From Paenibacillus physcomitrellae (GTDB lineage Bacteria; Bacillota; Bacilli; Paenibacillales; Paenibacillaceae): 64,000 bases of DNA. A program made the position numbers and the translations under genes. The notes beneath the pieces are model-generated. The model saw only the letters and a program-made list of their open reading frames with translations, searched no databases and was not told where the DNA came from. Below are positions 9,082-16,831 of this stretch, in pieces. Location of the stretch: positions 62,001 through 126,000 of the forward strand of contig NZ_CP022584.1 in assembly GCF_002240225.1 (NCBI RefSeq). Direction: 5' to 3'. Every line of letters begins with the position of its first letter. Within the stretch, counting starts at the first letter, position 1.

Positions 9082-10467
9082 ATGGCATTTGAAGGCTTAA
9101 CAACACGTCTGCAGAACGTATTCAGCAAGCTGAGAGGCAAAGGCAAGGTTTCGGAGGAAGACGTTAACGAAGCGATGCGTGAAGTGCGCCTTGCCCTGCT
9201 GGAAGCGGACGTTAACTTTAAAGTCGTTAAGGAATTCATATCCAAGGTCAAAGAGAAAGCTGTCGGCAGCGAGGTTATGGGCAGTTTTACTCCGGGCATG
9301 GTCATCATCGACATCGTCAACAAGGAATTAACCGATTTGATGGGCGGAACGCAGGCGAAGCTGGCCCGCAGCAATAAGCCGCCGACTGTCATCATGATGG
9401 CGGGTCTGCAGGGTGCTGGTAAGACGACAACCTCCGCGAAGCTGGCCAAGATGCTGCTTAAAGGCAATCACCGGCCGCTGATGGTAGCCGGCGATATTTA
9501 CCGTCCTGCGGCGATCAAACAGCTCCAGGTGCTTGGGGAGCAGATTAAAGTTCCTGTGTTTGCCTTAGGAGATGGCGTCAGTCCGGTTGAGATTGCCAGA
9601 CAAGCTTTAGAGCATGCCAAAGAGAACGGCAACGATTATCTGATCATCGATACGGCCGGCCGCCTGCATGTGGATGAAGAGCTGATGGAAGAGCTCAAGC
9701 AGATCCATGCAACGGTAACGCCGGACGAAGTACTGCTGGTTGTCGATGCCATGACCGGTCAAGATGCGGTGAACGTGGCGGAAAGCTTCCATGCTCAGCT
9801 TGCGCTGACAGGGGTCGTATTGACCAAGCTTGACGGCGATACTCGCGGCGGTGCGGCATTGTCGGTTAAAGCCGTTACAGGCTGCCCGATCAAATTTGCC
9901 TCGCTGGGTGAGAAGATTGACGCGCTGGAGCCTTTCCATCCGGAGCGGATGGCTTCCCGGATCTTGGGGATGGGCGATATGCTGTCTCTGATCGAGAAAG
10001 CCCAGTCCAGCATCGACGCGGACAAAGCGAAGGAAATGGAGCGCAAAATGCGCAACGCCGAATTTACGTTCGATGATTTTCTGGAGCAGATGGACCAGGT
10101 CAAGAAGCTTGGACCGATTGACCAGATCATGGACATGATCCCGGGCATGGGCAAAGTGAAGCAGATGAAAGACGTGAAGGTTGATGAGAAACAAATGGGA
10201 CGCGTCGAAGCCATCGTCCGCTCGATGACGAAGGAAGAGAAGCAGAACCCGGATCTCATCAATCACAGCCGGCGTAAGCGGATTGCGGCGGGCAGCGGCT
10301 CGAATTTGGCCGATGTTAATCGCCTGATCAAACAGTTCGATGAGATGCGGCGGATGATGAAGCAGCTTTCGGACATGATGGGCGGACCTAAATCCGGCAA
10401 AGCGGCGAAGATGCTGCGCGGTATGCAGGGGAAAGCAGGCAAAGGCATGAAATTCCCTTTCCGTTAA
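9082..10467 (+). CDS. ffh: Signal recognition particle protein Ffh
   Basis: The GTPase subunit of the signal recognition particle, which binds hydrophobic signal sequences and 4.5S/6S-type SRP RNA. It has 461 residues: N domain (1-90), G domain with P-loop GLQGAGKTT (about 108-116), DTAGRL and TKLDGDTRGG, and a methionine-rich M domain from about 325 (many MM and GM pairs) ending in a basic Gly/Lys tail. It pairs with FtsY encoded upstream. ATG 9082 follows GTGAGGTGA. Family length and motifs are complete. Confidence 0.98.
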   Translation: MAFEGLTTRLQNVFSKLRGKGKVSEEDVNEAMREVRLALLEADVNFKVVKEFISKVKEKAVGSEVMGSFTPGMVIIDIVNKELTDLMGGTQAKLARSNKPPTVIMMAGLQGAGKTTTSAKLAKMLLKGNHRPLMVAGDIYRPAAIKQLQVLGEQIKVPVFALGDGVSPVEIARQALEHAKENGNDYLIIDTAGRLHVDEELMEELKQIHATVTPDEVLLVVDAMTGQDAVNVAESFHAQLALTGVVLTKLDGDTRGGAALSVKAVTGCPIKFASLGEKIDALEPFHPERMASRILGMGDMLSLIEKAQSSIDADKAKEMERKMRNAEFTFDDFLEQMDQVKKLGPIDQIMDMIPGMGKVKQMKDVKVDEKQMGRVEAIVRSMTKEEKQNPDLINHSRRKRIAAGSGSNLADVNRLIKQFDEMRRMMKQLSDMMGGPKSGKAAKMLRGMQGKAGKGMKFPFR

Positions 10468-10541
10468 TCGGCAGGGGAATTGAATAGATAAAGTCAGCAA
10501 TGGCTGAAGGTTTTGATTCTTGTAAGGAGGTGAATGTTGAA

Positions 10542-10814
10542 ATGGCAGTTCGTATTCGTTTGAAACGTATGGGTGCTCACAAAGCTCCTTTCTACCGTGT
10601 GGTGGTTTCGAATTCCCGTTCCCCACGTGACGGCCGCTTTATCGAAGAAATCGGTTACTACAACCCGACTACAGTACCGGCAGTAGTGAATATCGATGAA
10701 GAGAAAGCTCTGAAATGGTTGCAGGATGGCGCACAAGCTTCCGATACTGTTCGCAACTTGCTTAGCAAAGCGGGCGTTATGAAGAAGTTCCATGAGTCCA
10801 AATTGCAAAAATAA
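10542..10814 (+). CDS. rpsP: 30S ribosomal protein S16
   Basis: S16 of the small ribosomal subunit, 90 residues, with the family N-terminus [21 protein letters not shown] 10542 is selected because AAGGAGGTGA (10524-10533), nearly the full anti-Shine-Dalgarno complement, precedes it; an upstream ATG at 10500 would place the site within the gene. It starts the ffh-rpsP-khpA-rimM-trmD-rplS series known from Bacillus, here broken after trmD. Confidence 0.98.
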   Translation: MAVRIRLKRMGAHKAPFYRVVVSNSRSPRDGRFIEEIGYYNPTTVPAVVNIDEEKALKWLQDGAQASDTVRNLLSKAGVMKKFHESKLQK

Positions 10815-10836
10815 TGGCTGATTTGGAGGGTCCTTT

Positions 10837-11067
10837 GTGGAGCAATTAGTCGGCGTTATTGCGAAGGCTTTAGTTGATCATCCGGAGGATGTCCGTGTAA
10901 GCGTCGTGGAGAAAGAGAATCTGGTTGTTTATGAACTGACCGTACATCCTGATGATGTTGGGAAAGTCATTGGCAAGCAGGGCCGAATCGCCAAGGCGCT
11001 TCGCACGGTAGTGACTTCAGCAGCTGTAAAGATGGACAAACGGGTTACCGTGGACATCATATCTTAA
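10837..11067 (+). CDS. khpA: KhpA, KH-domain RNA-binding protein
   Basis: A 76-residue single KH-domain protein (YlqC/KhpA) that in Gram-positives works with KhpB as a small-RNA chaperone and affects cell-wall elongation. The GxxG loop is present as VIGKQGRIAKALR. The start is GTG 10837, six bases after TGGAGGG. It lies 22 bases after rpsP, so it is co-transcribed, and it is followed by a terminator. Confidence 0.95.
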   Translation: MEQLVGVIAKALVDHPEDVRVSVVEKENLVVYELTVHPDDVGKVIGKQGRIAKALRTVVTSAAVKMDKRVTVDIIS

Positions 11068-11072
11068 GATAT

Positions 11073-11112
11073 ACGAAAGAGGGTTAGGATGTATGTCCTA
11101 GCCCTTTTTCGT
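11073..11112 (+). terminator. Terminator after khpA
   Basis: A core stem (11081-11089 with 11096-11104, one G:T pair) is followed by five T residues. Outer bases ACGAAAGA/TTTTTCGT extend it to about 11073-11112. Confidence 0.85.
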
Positions 11113-11295
11113 ACAAACATAAGAACGTATAACGTCGAGTTGTTTTAAATTTTGGACCTTATACTTTTTATATTTGCGGGGGATGCCCGGTGTATGGCGT
11201 CATGATATTAGGGCGCTAGGCAATCGTGTATCTCCAAATGGGAATGATGGCTGCGATTTTGTGGGGTTTCAGAAGCTATTTTTTAGGAGGGTATT

Positions 11296-11814
11296 ATGTC
11301 AGAAGCTTTATTATCGGTTGGCAAAATTGTCAATACACACGGCATTCGCGGTGAGCTTAAAATATTGTCCAGCACGGATTTTCCGGATGTCCGTTTCGCT
11401 GAGGGAAACCGTCTGCTGTTCGTGAATCCAGAAAGCGGACAGCAAGTTCCGGTTACGGTGCAAATGTCCCGCCCCAATAAAGGGACGTTCATTCTTAAAT
11501 TTAAGGAATTCGGCAACATTAATGAAGTCGAGAAATTCAAAGGCTGGGATCTCAAGGTAACCAAGGATCAGACCATTGAGCTTGAGCCTGACGAATATTA
11601 TTTCCATGAAATCATCGGCTGTCAAGTGGTCACGGAAGAAGGCGAAGAGCTGGGGACGATTACGGAGATTTTACGGCCGGGCGCCAACGATGTTTGGGTA
11701 GTCAAAATGAAGAACGGCAAGCAGCTGCTGCTGCCGGTTATCGATGATGTAGTGCTGGACGTGGATGTGCCAGAGAAATTGGTGAAAATCCATCTCATGG
11801 AAGGGTTGCTGTAA
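11296..11814 (+). CDS. rimM: Ribosome maturation factor RimM
   Basis: A 172-residue 16S rRNA processing factor that binds S19 and helps assemble the 30S head. The N-terminal beta-barrel starts at VGKIVNTHGIRGELKI, and the C-terminal PRC-barrel includes YYFHEIIGC and the LLLPVIDDVV segment near the end. ATG 11296 follows TAGGAGGG. trmD begins only three bases after its stop, so the two are translationally coupled. About 230 bases and a terminator separate it from khpA, so a promoter is likely there, but I found no convincing one. Confidence 0.97.
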   Translation: MSEALLSVGKIVNTHGIRGELKILSSTDFPDVRFAEGNRLLFVNPESGQQVPVTVQMSRPNKGTFILKFKEFGNINEVEKFKGWDLKVTKDQTIELEPDEYYFHEIIGCQVVTEEGEELGTITEILRPGANDVWVVKMKNGKQLLLPVIDDVVLDVDVPEKLVKIHLMEGLL

Positions 11815-11817
11815 ACG

Positions 11818-12618
11818 ATGCGTGTCGATGTACTGACCCTTTTCCCCGAGATGTTTACAGGTGTCTTCGGATCAAGTATTCTGGGCAAAGCGCAGGAGAA
11901 AGGCCTTGTATCCTTAAAAGCCATCAACTTCAGGGACTATTCCGAAAGCAAACACGGCACTGTTGATGATACGCCCTATGGCGGCGGCGGGGGGATGGTG
12001 CTGAAGCCGGAACCGATCTTCCGGGCGGTCGAAGCGCTGCTGAATGAGCAGGCGGCCCATTCTTCTCAAGGCGAGCCGGGACAATGCCTGAGCGGACCTA
12101 AGCGGCCGCCAAGGGTTATTTTGCTTTGTCCTCAGGGAGAGTCGTTTACGCAGGCTAAAGCGGAGGAGCTGGCCCGTGAGGACCATCTGATCATGATCTG
12201 TGGTCATTACGAAGGCTATGATGAGCGGATTCGCGAGCATCTGGTGACGGACGAAATCTCCGTTGGCGATTATGTGCTGACCGGCGGAGAGCTTCCAGCC
12301 ATGGTGGTGACGGACAGTGTTGTCCGCTTGCTCCCAGGCGTGCTCGGCAATGAGACCAGTGCGGTGACCGATTCGTTCAGCACGGGTCTGCTGGAGTATC
12401 CGCATTATACCCGTCCGGTCGAATACCAGGGCTGGAAGGTGCCGGATATTCTGCTCAGCGGCCATCACAGCAATATTGAAGCCTGGCGGCGCAAAGAAGC
12501 CCTGAGACGCACCTGGGAGCGCCGCCCCGACCTGCTGGACAAGCTGGAGCTGACCAAGCAGGACAAGCAGTGGCTGGCGGAAATCCAAACGGCTGAGGGG
12601 CAGAAACCGAAAGCTTAG
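11818..12618 (+). CDS. trmD: tRNA (guanine-N1)-methyltransferase TrmD
   Basis: Methylates G37 of tRNAs using S-adenosylmethionine, preventing frameshifting. It has 266 residues, with the SPOUT knot motifs [11 protein letters not shown] and [16 protein letters not shown] and the [10 protein letters not shown] substrate loop. Compared with the B. subtilis protein of about 243 residues, it has an insertion of around 20 residues at about 75-97 between the PEPIF and [10 protein letters not shown] segments. It overlaps functionally with rimM, whose stop is three bases upstream; no strong separate ribosome binding site is seen. Confidence 0.97.
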   Translation: MRVDVLTLFPEMFTGVFGSSILGKAQEKGLVSLKAINFRDYSESKHGTVDDTPYGGGGGMVLKPEPIFRAVEALLNEQAAHSSQGEPGQCLSGPKRPPRVILLCPQGESFTQAKAEELAREDHLIMICGHYEGYDERIREHLVTDEISVGDYVLTGGELPAMVVTDSVVRLLPGVLGNETSAVTDSFSTGLLEYPHYTRPVEYQGWKVPDILLSGHHSNIEAWRRKEALRRTWERRPDLLDKLELTKQDKQWLAEIQTAEGQKPKA

Positions 12619-12739
12619 AACGAGCGGTCGCTGATGTTAACGTGCTTGGTTCCGTGCCTGGTCATTCGTTTGTGACGAGCCGAGATGAAGGGTTTAATGG
12701 CTGCGATGCAGTGGTAAGGATGAACAGGAGGGATTGGCT

Positions 12740-13108
12740 ATGAAGTCGTTTGATTTGGATAAATCGTCCTATGACCCCAAGCAGGAGGAAACGGTCCGCA
12801 AACGTTTCTTTCAAAAGCTGAAATCGGCGGCTGGGAAAATTCCGTTCACCAAAGACGCTGTCGCTCTTTATTACTGCGCCATGGATCCTAAAACTCCGCT
12901 TTATGCCAAGGGCGTTGCTTTAGCGGCCTTGGTTTACTTTATTTCGCCTATTGACGCGATCCCCGACGTTATTGCGGGACTTGGCTTTACCGACGATGCC
13001 GGAGCGATTCTGACGGCGATCAAGGTGCTCGGGAATCAGATTACGGATGAGCATAGGGAGAAGGCCGCGAACTTTTTTCATGGAAAACGGTCCAATAGCA
13101 ACGAATAA
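12740..13108 (+). CDS. DUF1232 (YkvA-like) small membrane protein
   Basis: A 122-residue protein with a DUF1232 core: LYAKGVALAALVYFISPIDAIPDVIAGLGFTDD, where the SPIDAIPD motif marks the family. One or two short hydrophobic segments suggest membrane attachment. Function is unknown for the family. ATG 12740 follows AGGAGGGA; TTG 12734 lies within that site. It begins the gene block that separates trmD from rplS and is followed at once by a terminator that overlaps its stop codon. Confidence 0.88.
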   Translation: MKSFDLDKSSYDPKQEETVRKRFFQKLKSAAGKIPFTKDAVALYYCAMDPKTPLYAKGVALAALVYFISPIDAIPDVIAGLGFTDDAGAILTAIKVLGNQITDEHREKAANFFHGKRSNSNE

Positions 13109-13135
13109 ACCAGCCGATTATCGGTTGGTTTTTTT
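13108..13135 (+). terminator. Terminator at the ykvA-like stop
   Basis: A 10-base-pair stem (13108-13117 with 13121-13130, one G:T pair) with a three-base loop is followed by a run of T residues to 13135. It starts at the last base of the stop codon. Confidence 0.88.
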
Positions 13136-13279
13136 CGTTTTAAGAGGATATACAATAAGCGATTTGGCAAGAAAATCTTTCCACGGAGGTTTATGTTGAC
13201 TGGAATCGGGTAATGACATAAGGTCAGCGAATAAACCAAGCAATTCAGAGCAACTGGAGTAAGGAAGGATGGAATAGCA

Positions 13280-13420
13280 ATGGCAGCACAGACAGAAGAT
13301 TTTGAGACCGCAGGAAATCCGATTTCCGTGAACGAACTGGCCGACGCTTCCGATTTCTTTCAAACGGTAGACGACGTGTTAGCCTACTACGCCAAAGAGC
13401 AGGATAAAGAAGATGACTGA
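13280..13420 (+). CDS. Small acidic hypothetical protein, 46 residues
   Basis: An unrecognised small open reading frame with good coding character. ATG 13280 follows AAGGAAGGA (13261-13269), with about ten bases between. The 46-residue product is acidic (about 13 Asp/Glu against 2 Lys) with no hydrophobic segment; it includes NELADASDFFQTVDDVLAYY, which could form an amphipathic helix, and ends KEQDKEDD. It stands between two terminators, so it would be a separate transcript. No function can be assigned. A chance frame is possible, but the ribosome binding site and composition argue for a real gene. Confidence 0.6.
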   Translation: MAAQTEDFETAGNPISVNELADASDFFQTVDDVLAYYAKEQDKEDD

Positions 13421-13562
13421 TCAAAGATAACCTTACCGGGTTTGAAAAACCTGCGGAATAGCTTAAGCTCAGGAACAAAGTTCAATCCAGAGTGATTCAT
13501 ATGTGATGATGTCAAAGCTTGGCTTGCAGCCGAGCAAAAAGTTTTAATTCATGTGTAGAGAA

Positions 13563-13599
13563 AGAACCCCGTTGATCCGGTCAGGAGCAGCGGGGTTCT
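13563..13599. terminator. Bidirectional terminator between convergent genes
   Basis: A perfect 9-base-pair stem (AGAACCCCG 13563-13571 with CGGGGTTCT 13591-13599) has a loop that can form an inner TCC/GGA pair. T-rich sequence follows on both strands, fitting its place between the + strand small protein and the minus-strand 71-residue gene. Confidence 0.78.
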
Positions 13600-13626
13600 G
13601 AATGTTTTTAAAAGGATAAAATCAAA

Positions 13627-13842
13627 TTACACGGTTTGAAACATCGTCGTTTCGCGGGCATAATACGATTTACGGCCTGTTTCGATATTCCGGATTCGTA
13701 CATAGGTTTCGGTATATTTCTCGACAACTCCCCGGCCTACTTCACAGTAGACGCCTGCAGGATCTTCCTGCCATGCGGAGATAACCTTTTGAGAGAGGGC
13801 AGCGGCAAAAAACTCTATATTAGCAATAATTGTATTAGGCAT
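13627..13842 (-). CDS. Hypothetical protein, 71 residues
   Basis: A minus-strand gene supported by AAAGGAGT six to seven bases before its ATG (at 13842) and by a terminator after its stop. The 71-residue product is soluble, with VISAWQEDPAGVYCEVGRG followed by KYTETYVRIRNIETGRKSYYARETT, which looks like beta strands with basic and aromatic residues. I do not recognise the family. The opposite-strand frame at 13636-13848 lacks a ribosome binding site and is rejected in its favour. Confidence 0.72.
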   Translation of the reverse strand: MPNTIIANIEFFAAALSQKVISAWQEDPAGVYCEVGRGVVEKYTETYVRIRNIETGRKSYYARETTMFQTV

Positions 13843-13967
13843 GGATAACTCCTTTTTTAACTTAAAAATGAAATAAAACCTGGAATCAGTTAAATAGATT
13901 GGACCGTTGTTAATTGTAACATTAAATCTTTATTCGGAAAACAGAAATTGTAGACCGAATTCATAGT

Positions 13968-13996
13968 TTTTCATTATGGAAGAATTCATTTACAAT
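13968..13996 (+). promoter_or_regulatory. Candidate sigma-A promoter for mscL
   Basis: TTTTCA (13968-13973), a 17-base spacer and TACAAT (13991-13996) match nine of twelve consensus bases, about 35 bases before the mscL start. Confidence 0.55.
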
Positions 13997-14030
13997 ATAG
14001 CTATAACAAGAGATAAGGAGACAGGTGGAA

Positions 14031-14417
14031 ATGTGGAAGGAATTTAGGGCTTTTGCCTTTAAAGGAAATGTACTCGATTTAGCGATTGGTGTAGTAATCG
14101 GGGCAGCCTTTGGCAAAATCGTCACTTCGATTGTAAACGATCTGATTACGCCGATTATCGGCATTATTATCGGGGGGCTTAATTTTTCAGGTTTGTCTCT
14201 GGTGGTGGGAGACTCCCAAATTAAATACGGCAGCTTTATTCAAACCGTTATTGATTTTCTGCTGACGGCAGCGTCTATTTTTATATTCATCAAGCTGCTC
14301 GGCAGACTTAAGAAGAAAGAGGAGGACAAACCGGCAGCTCCTCCTGCCCCAAGCCGTGAAGAAGTGCTGCTGACGGAAATCCGGGACCTGCTGAAGCAGC
14401 AGCGTCAGGAATCCTAG
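14031..14417 (+). CDS. mscL: Large-conductance mechanosensitive channel MscL
   Basis: A homopentameric membrane channel that opens under turgor and releases solutes during hypo-osmotic shock. It has 128 residues: a short amphipathic N-terminal helix ([14 protein letters not shown]), TM1 with the signature [17 protein letters not shown], a periplasmic-side loop, TM2 (about 70-92), and a charged cytoplasmic bundle ending KQQRQES. ATG 14031 is ten bases after AAGGAG; GTG 14025 is only four bases away. It is a single-gene transcript between its own promoter and a terminator. Confidence 0.97.
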   Translation: MWKEFRAFAFKGNVLDLAIGVVIGAAFGKIVTSIVNDLITPIIGIIIGGLNFSGLSLVVGDSQIKYGSFIQTVIDFLLTAASIFIFIKLLGRLKKKEEDKPAAPPAPSREEVLLTEIRDLLKQQRQES

Positions 14418-14454
14418 AAGGCTGATTATGTCTGAAGTTAATCCCGAGTAGCAA

Positions 14455-14489
14455 AAAAAGGATCTTCTCACTCGAGAACGATCCTTTTT
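14455..14489. terminator. Bidirectional terminator between mscL and a minus-strand gene
   Basis: The stem AAAAAGGATC (14455-14464) pairs with GATCCTTTTT (14480-14489), and an inner TTCTC/GAGAA extends it. T runs lie on both strands, as expected between two convergent genes. Confidence 0.85.
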
Positions 14490-14513
14490 CTATTCCGGCA
14501 TGAAAGGTAGTAT

Positions 14514-15008
14514 TTATTTACTGAACCCCTCATAAATTTTTACAGCTGTGTCATAGTCATTGGCCGGGGCGGTTATTTGCAAGTTGGTGTGGCGACTTTC
14601 CCCGGCCTCAGGGCCGACAGGTTCATTAACGTCGATTTTCACTTGATCAAAGGCTCCTTTTTTCCAAATAGATCCGAAGGTAAATCCAGCAGGTTTGGAA
14701 CCATCAACATAAAGTATCCGTCCCCATCCCGATAAAATGTCGCGATAGAAGATGATATCAAACATTTTATACGAAGGGTAATCATATTGGTCAAAAGAGA
14801 TCCTTCCATGAAAGGATGGGTTCTTAAATAAGGGGCGGTACAGAGTACCTTTAATATGCAGGTTTATTTGTTCAACACTTGCCGGATCACCAGTTCTGTA
14901 TTGAATGGCTGGGTAGTTGAGATTAATTGTTTTGGGAAAGCTGTATACGGCAAGGAATAGAGAGCAAAGAAACAGAAATATCAGGGTATAAAGCAATCTT
15001 TTTTTCAT
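14514..15008 (-). CDS. Membrane-anchored hypothetical protein, 164 residues
   Basis: A minus-strand gene with GAGGTGA about eight bases before ATG (15008). The N-terminus MKKRLLYTLIFLFLCSLFLAV is a signal peptide or anchor with a Cys at position 15, although no clear lipobox is seen. The remaining 140 residues would be extracellular, rich in aromatic residues and predicted beta strands, for example the GRISFDQYDYPSYKMFDIIFY segment. I do not recognise the family. It converges on mscL and shares its terminator. It belongs to the block inserted between trmD and rplS. Confidence 0.75.
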   Translation of the reverse strand: MKKRLLYTLIFLFLCSLFLAVYSFPKTINLNYPAIQYRTGDPASVEQINLHIKGTLYRPLFKNPSFHGRISFDQYDYPSYKMFDIIFYRDILSGWGRILYVDGSKPAGFTFGSIWKKGAFDQVKIDVNEPVGPEAGESRHTNLQITAPANDYDTAVKIYEGFSK

Positions 15009-15096
15009 TTCTCATTCACCTCGATTAAGGGCGGGAAGGGTCGAATGCTCGTTCCTTTCCAAATTACATGGGATTACAAAAAAAGGATATTTTTTA

Positions 15097-15480
15097 ATGA
15101 TAAATGGAACATTAACCTTTTTTAAACGTTATTCAAATTGAATAATAAATGGGAAGCCTCTTAGCTTTAATACAAAACCAATCCTAATTAACGGCAACAC
15201 AATGGTTCCCTTCCGTCAGATTTTTGAATCATTAGGCATGAATGTCAATTGGGATTCTAAGACTAAAAATATTATAGCAACAAAAGCTGACTTAACCATT
15301 AAAATGACACTGGATAGTTTTAAAGCAACTGTAAATAACAAAGAATTTATATTAACTCAAACCCCCTTTGATTCTCCTGATGGAATCGTATATGTAAATC
15401 TTAGATTTATAAGTGAAGCCGTTGGGGCAACAGTAAGTTGGGATAATGTTAAAAAGATCGCCTCTATCGATACTGAATAA
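15097..15480 (+). pseudogene. Remnant of a copper amine oxidase N-terminal domain protein
   Basis: Residues encoded from 15142 (IINGKPLSFNTKPILING) through 15480 form a copper amine oxidase N-terminal-like domain: a VPFRQIFESLG repeat followed by VNLRFISEAVGATVSW. Conserved sequence continues upstream of the first ATG (15202), which has no ribosome binding site. Between the in-frame TGA at 15139-15141 and ATG 15202 there is no start codon. The same frame continues upstream of TGA to ATG 15097, preceded by AAAGGAT, giving 14 residues. I read this as a gene cut off at its N-terminus and interrupted by a stop; no signal peptide remains. The segment is A/T-rich compared with its neighbours. Confidence 0.65.
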
Positions 15481-15576
15481 TCTTTATGGCCCCATTTGTT
15501 GGAGACTTCTTTTTTTAGATGGTAGGATAGTTATTACTTTTAATCGAGAACTCACTATATTAGAAACAATTTTATC

Positions 15577-15606
15577 TTGCTTTTAGGCACCTGGATATGA
15601 TAAAAT
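15577..15606 (+). promoter_or_regulatory. Candidate sigma-A promoter for rplS
   Basis: TTGCTT (15577-15582), an 18-base spacer and TAAAAT (15601-15606) would start transcription near 15613, just before the leader structure of rplS. Confidence 0.5.
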
Positions 15607-15623
15607 TCTTTTGTTGTGAATTC

Positions 15624-15682
15624 GGTGGTCCTCTGCGGATAATGAGGGAGACATGGGAGTCTCCGGAAGAGGCAAGAACACC
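15624..15682 (+). ncRNA. L19-leader-like RNA structure upstream of rplS
   Basis: Three nested helices can be drawn in the 5' leader. GGTG (15624-15627) pairs with CACC (15679-15682), CCTCT (15630-15634) with AGAGG (15668-15672), and GGAGAC (15647-15652) with GTCTCC (15659-15664). Bacilli are known to carry an L19 leader at this position that L19 is thought to bind to repress its own synthesis. The assignment rests on position and hand folding; I could not compare it with the covariance model. Confidence 0.6.
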
Positions 15683-15705
15683 TGAGTGGAAGGAGGGAGT
15701 CATAG

Positions 15706-16050
15706 ATGAATATCGTTCAAGCGATTACGCAAGAACAACTTCGCAAGGATATCCCGAGCTTTCGTCCTGGTGACACTTTGAAAGTGCACGTTAAGGTTAT
15801 CGAGGGATCTCGTGAGCGTATCCAGTTGTTTGAAGGTGTTGTTATCAAGCGTCGCGGTGGTGGAATCAGCGAAACTTTTACAGTTCGTAAAATTTCCAAT
15901 GGTGTAGGTGTGGAAAGAACTTTCCCGCTTCATTCCCCAAAACTCGATAAAATCGAAGTGGCTCGCCGTGGTAAAGTGCGTCGTGCGAAGCTGTACTATC
16001 TTCGTGAACTTCGCGGTAAAGCAGCGAGAATTAAAGAAGTGCGTCGTTAA
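15706..16050 (+). CDS. rplS: 50S ribosomal protein L19
   Basis: L19 sits at the 30S-50S interface. It has 114 residues with the family segments [33 protein letters not shown] and the C-terminal [25 protein letters not shown] 15706 follows AAGGAGGGA. In Bacillus it directly follows trmD; here it has its own leader and promoter after about 3 kb of unrelated genes. A strong terminator follows. Confidence 0.98.
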   Translation: MNIVQAITQEQLRKDIPSFRPGDTLKVHVKVIEGSRERIQLFEGVVIKRRGGGISETFTVRKISNGVGVERTFPLHSPKLDKIEVARRGKVRRAKLYYLRELRGKAARIKEVRR

Positions 16051-16069
16051 TTCATATTTACGACCAACA

Positions 16070-16101
16070 GGGGGCTTGTTCATCAAGCCCCCTTGCTTTA
16101 T
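16070..16101 (+). terminator. Terminator after rplS
   Basis: A perfect 9-base-pair stem (GGGGGCTTG 16070-16078 with CAAGCCCCC 16084-16092) and five-base loop, followed by TTGCTTTAT. Confidence 0.85.
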
Positions 16102-16173
16102 CTAAAAATAAGCATGAAATTGGCCGATTTCGGTTGTTTTGCATTTAATTGGATAAATGGGGGCGTGATTTTC

Positions 16174-16797
16174 ATGGAGCAGTCATACCAGGAGCAGAAG
16201 CAATCCCACCAGAGCCCGGACCGAAGAAAAAATGAAGCGGCTGAATGGCTGAAGGCGATCATCATAGCCGTCGTATTGGTTCTCCTGATTCGCTGGGTTC
16301 TGTTTACGCCCTTTATTGTAGACGGTCCTTCCATGCAGCCCAACTTTCATACTGGTGAAAGAATTATCGTCAATAAAGTCATTTATCATATGAGCAAGCC
16401 GAAACAAGGGGATGTCATCGTCTTCCATGTTCCGTCCGAAGGCCGAGACTTTATTAAACGGGTGATTGCTGTACCAGGCGACACGGTGAAGGTGGATGGT
16501 GATACAGTAACGGTAAACGGCAAAGTGCTGGATGAACCTTATCTGAAACAGGCGATCGAAGCGGCTCACCAGGAGAACAGGCTTTATAACGACGATACGC
16601 AGGATCAGCGGCGTCATTTCCCTAATGACCAGTTTACGGATGGAACGGTTCCGGAAGGCCATTTGTTTGTAATGGGGGATAACCGCTCGGACAGCGAAGA
16701 CAGCCGTATGATTGGTTACATACCGTTCAAGGATATTGTAGGGCGCGCCGATCTTATTTTTTGGCCGTTTAAAGAAATACATTTTATAAGGCTTTAA
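16174..16797 (+). CDS. lepB: Type I signal peptidase
   Basis: A membrane serine protease that removes signal peptides from exported proteins. It has 207 residues: a charged cytoplasmic N-terminus, one transmembrane helix (about 27-45), then the catalytic domain with nucleophile Ser53 in GPSMQPN, the general base Lys95 in FIKRVIAVPGD, and the box VMGDNRSDSEDSR. The single membrane span and size match the Gram-positive SipS type. ATG 16174 is chosen over an upstream frame start at 16093 because that lies in the rplS terminator. Confidence 0.96.
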   Translation: MEQSYQEQKQSHQSPDRRKNEAAEWLKAIIIAVVLVLLIRWVLFTPFIVDGPSMQPNFHTGERIIVNKVIYHMSKPKQGDVIVFHVPSEGRDFIKRVIAVPGDTVKVDGDTVTVNGKVLDEPYLKQAIEAAHQENRLYNDDTQDQRRHFPNDQFTDGTVPEGHLFVMGDNRSDSEDSRMIGYIPFKDIVGRADLIFWPFKEIHFIRL

Positions 16798-16831
16798 GGG
16801 AAAAGTAAAAGGGAACTAGAGGTGAAAAATC

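Noticed and set aside
11174..11425. 83-codon + strand frame overlapping the start of rimM
   Set aside because: It is out of frame with rimM, lacks a ribosome binding site and has no family resemblance.
12640..12739. Regulatory RNA before the DUF1232 gene
   Set aside because: No convincing stem or promoter could be drawn in this 120-base gap.
13636..13848. + strand frame opposite the 71-residue gene
   Set aside because: The minus-strand alternative has a strong ribosome binding site and terminator; this one has neither.
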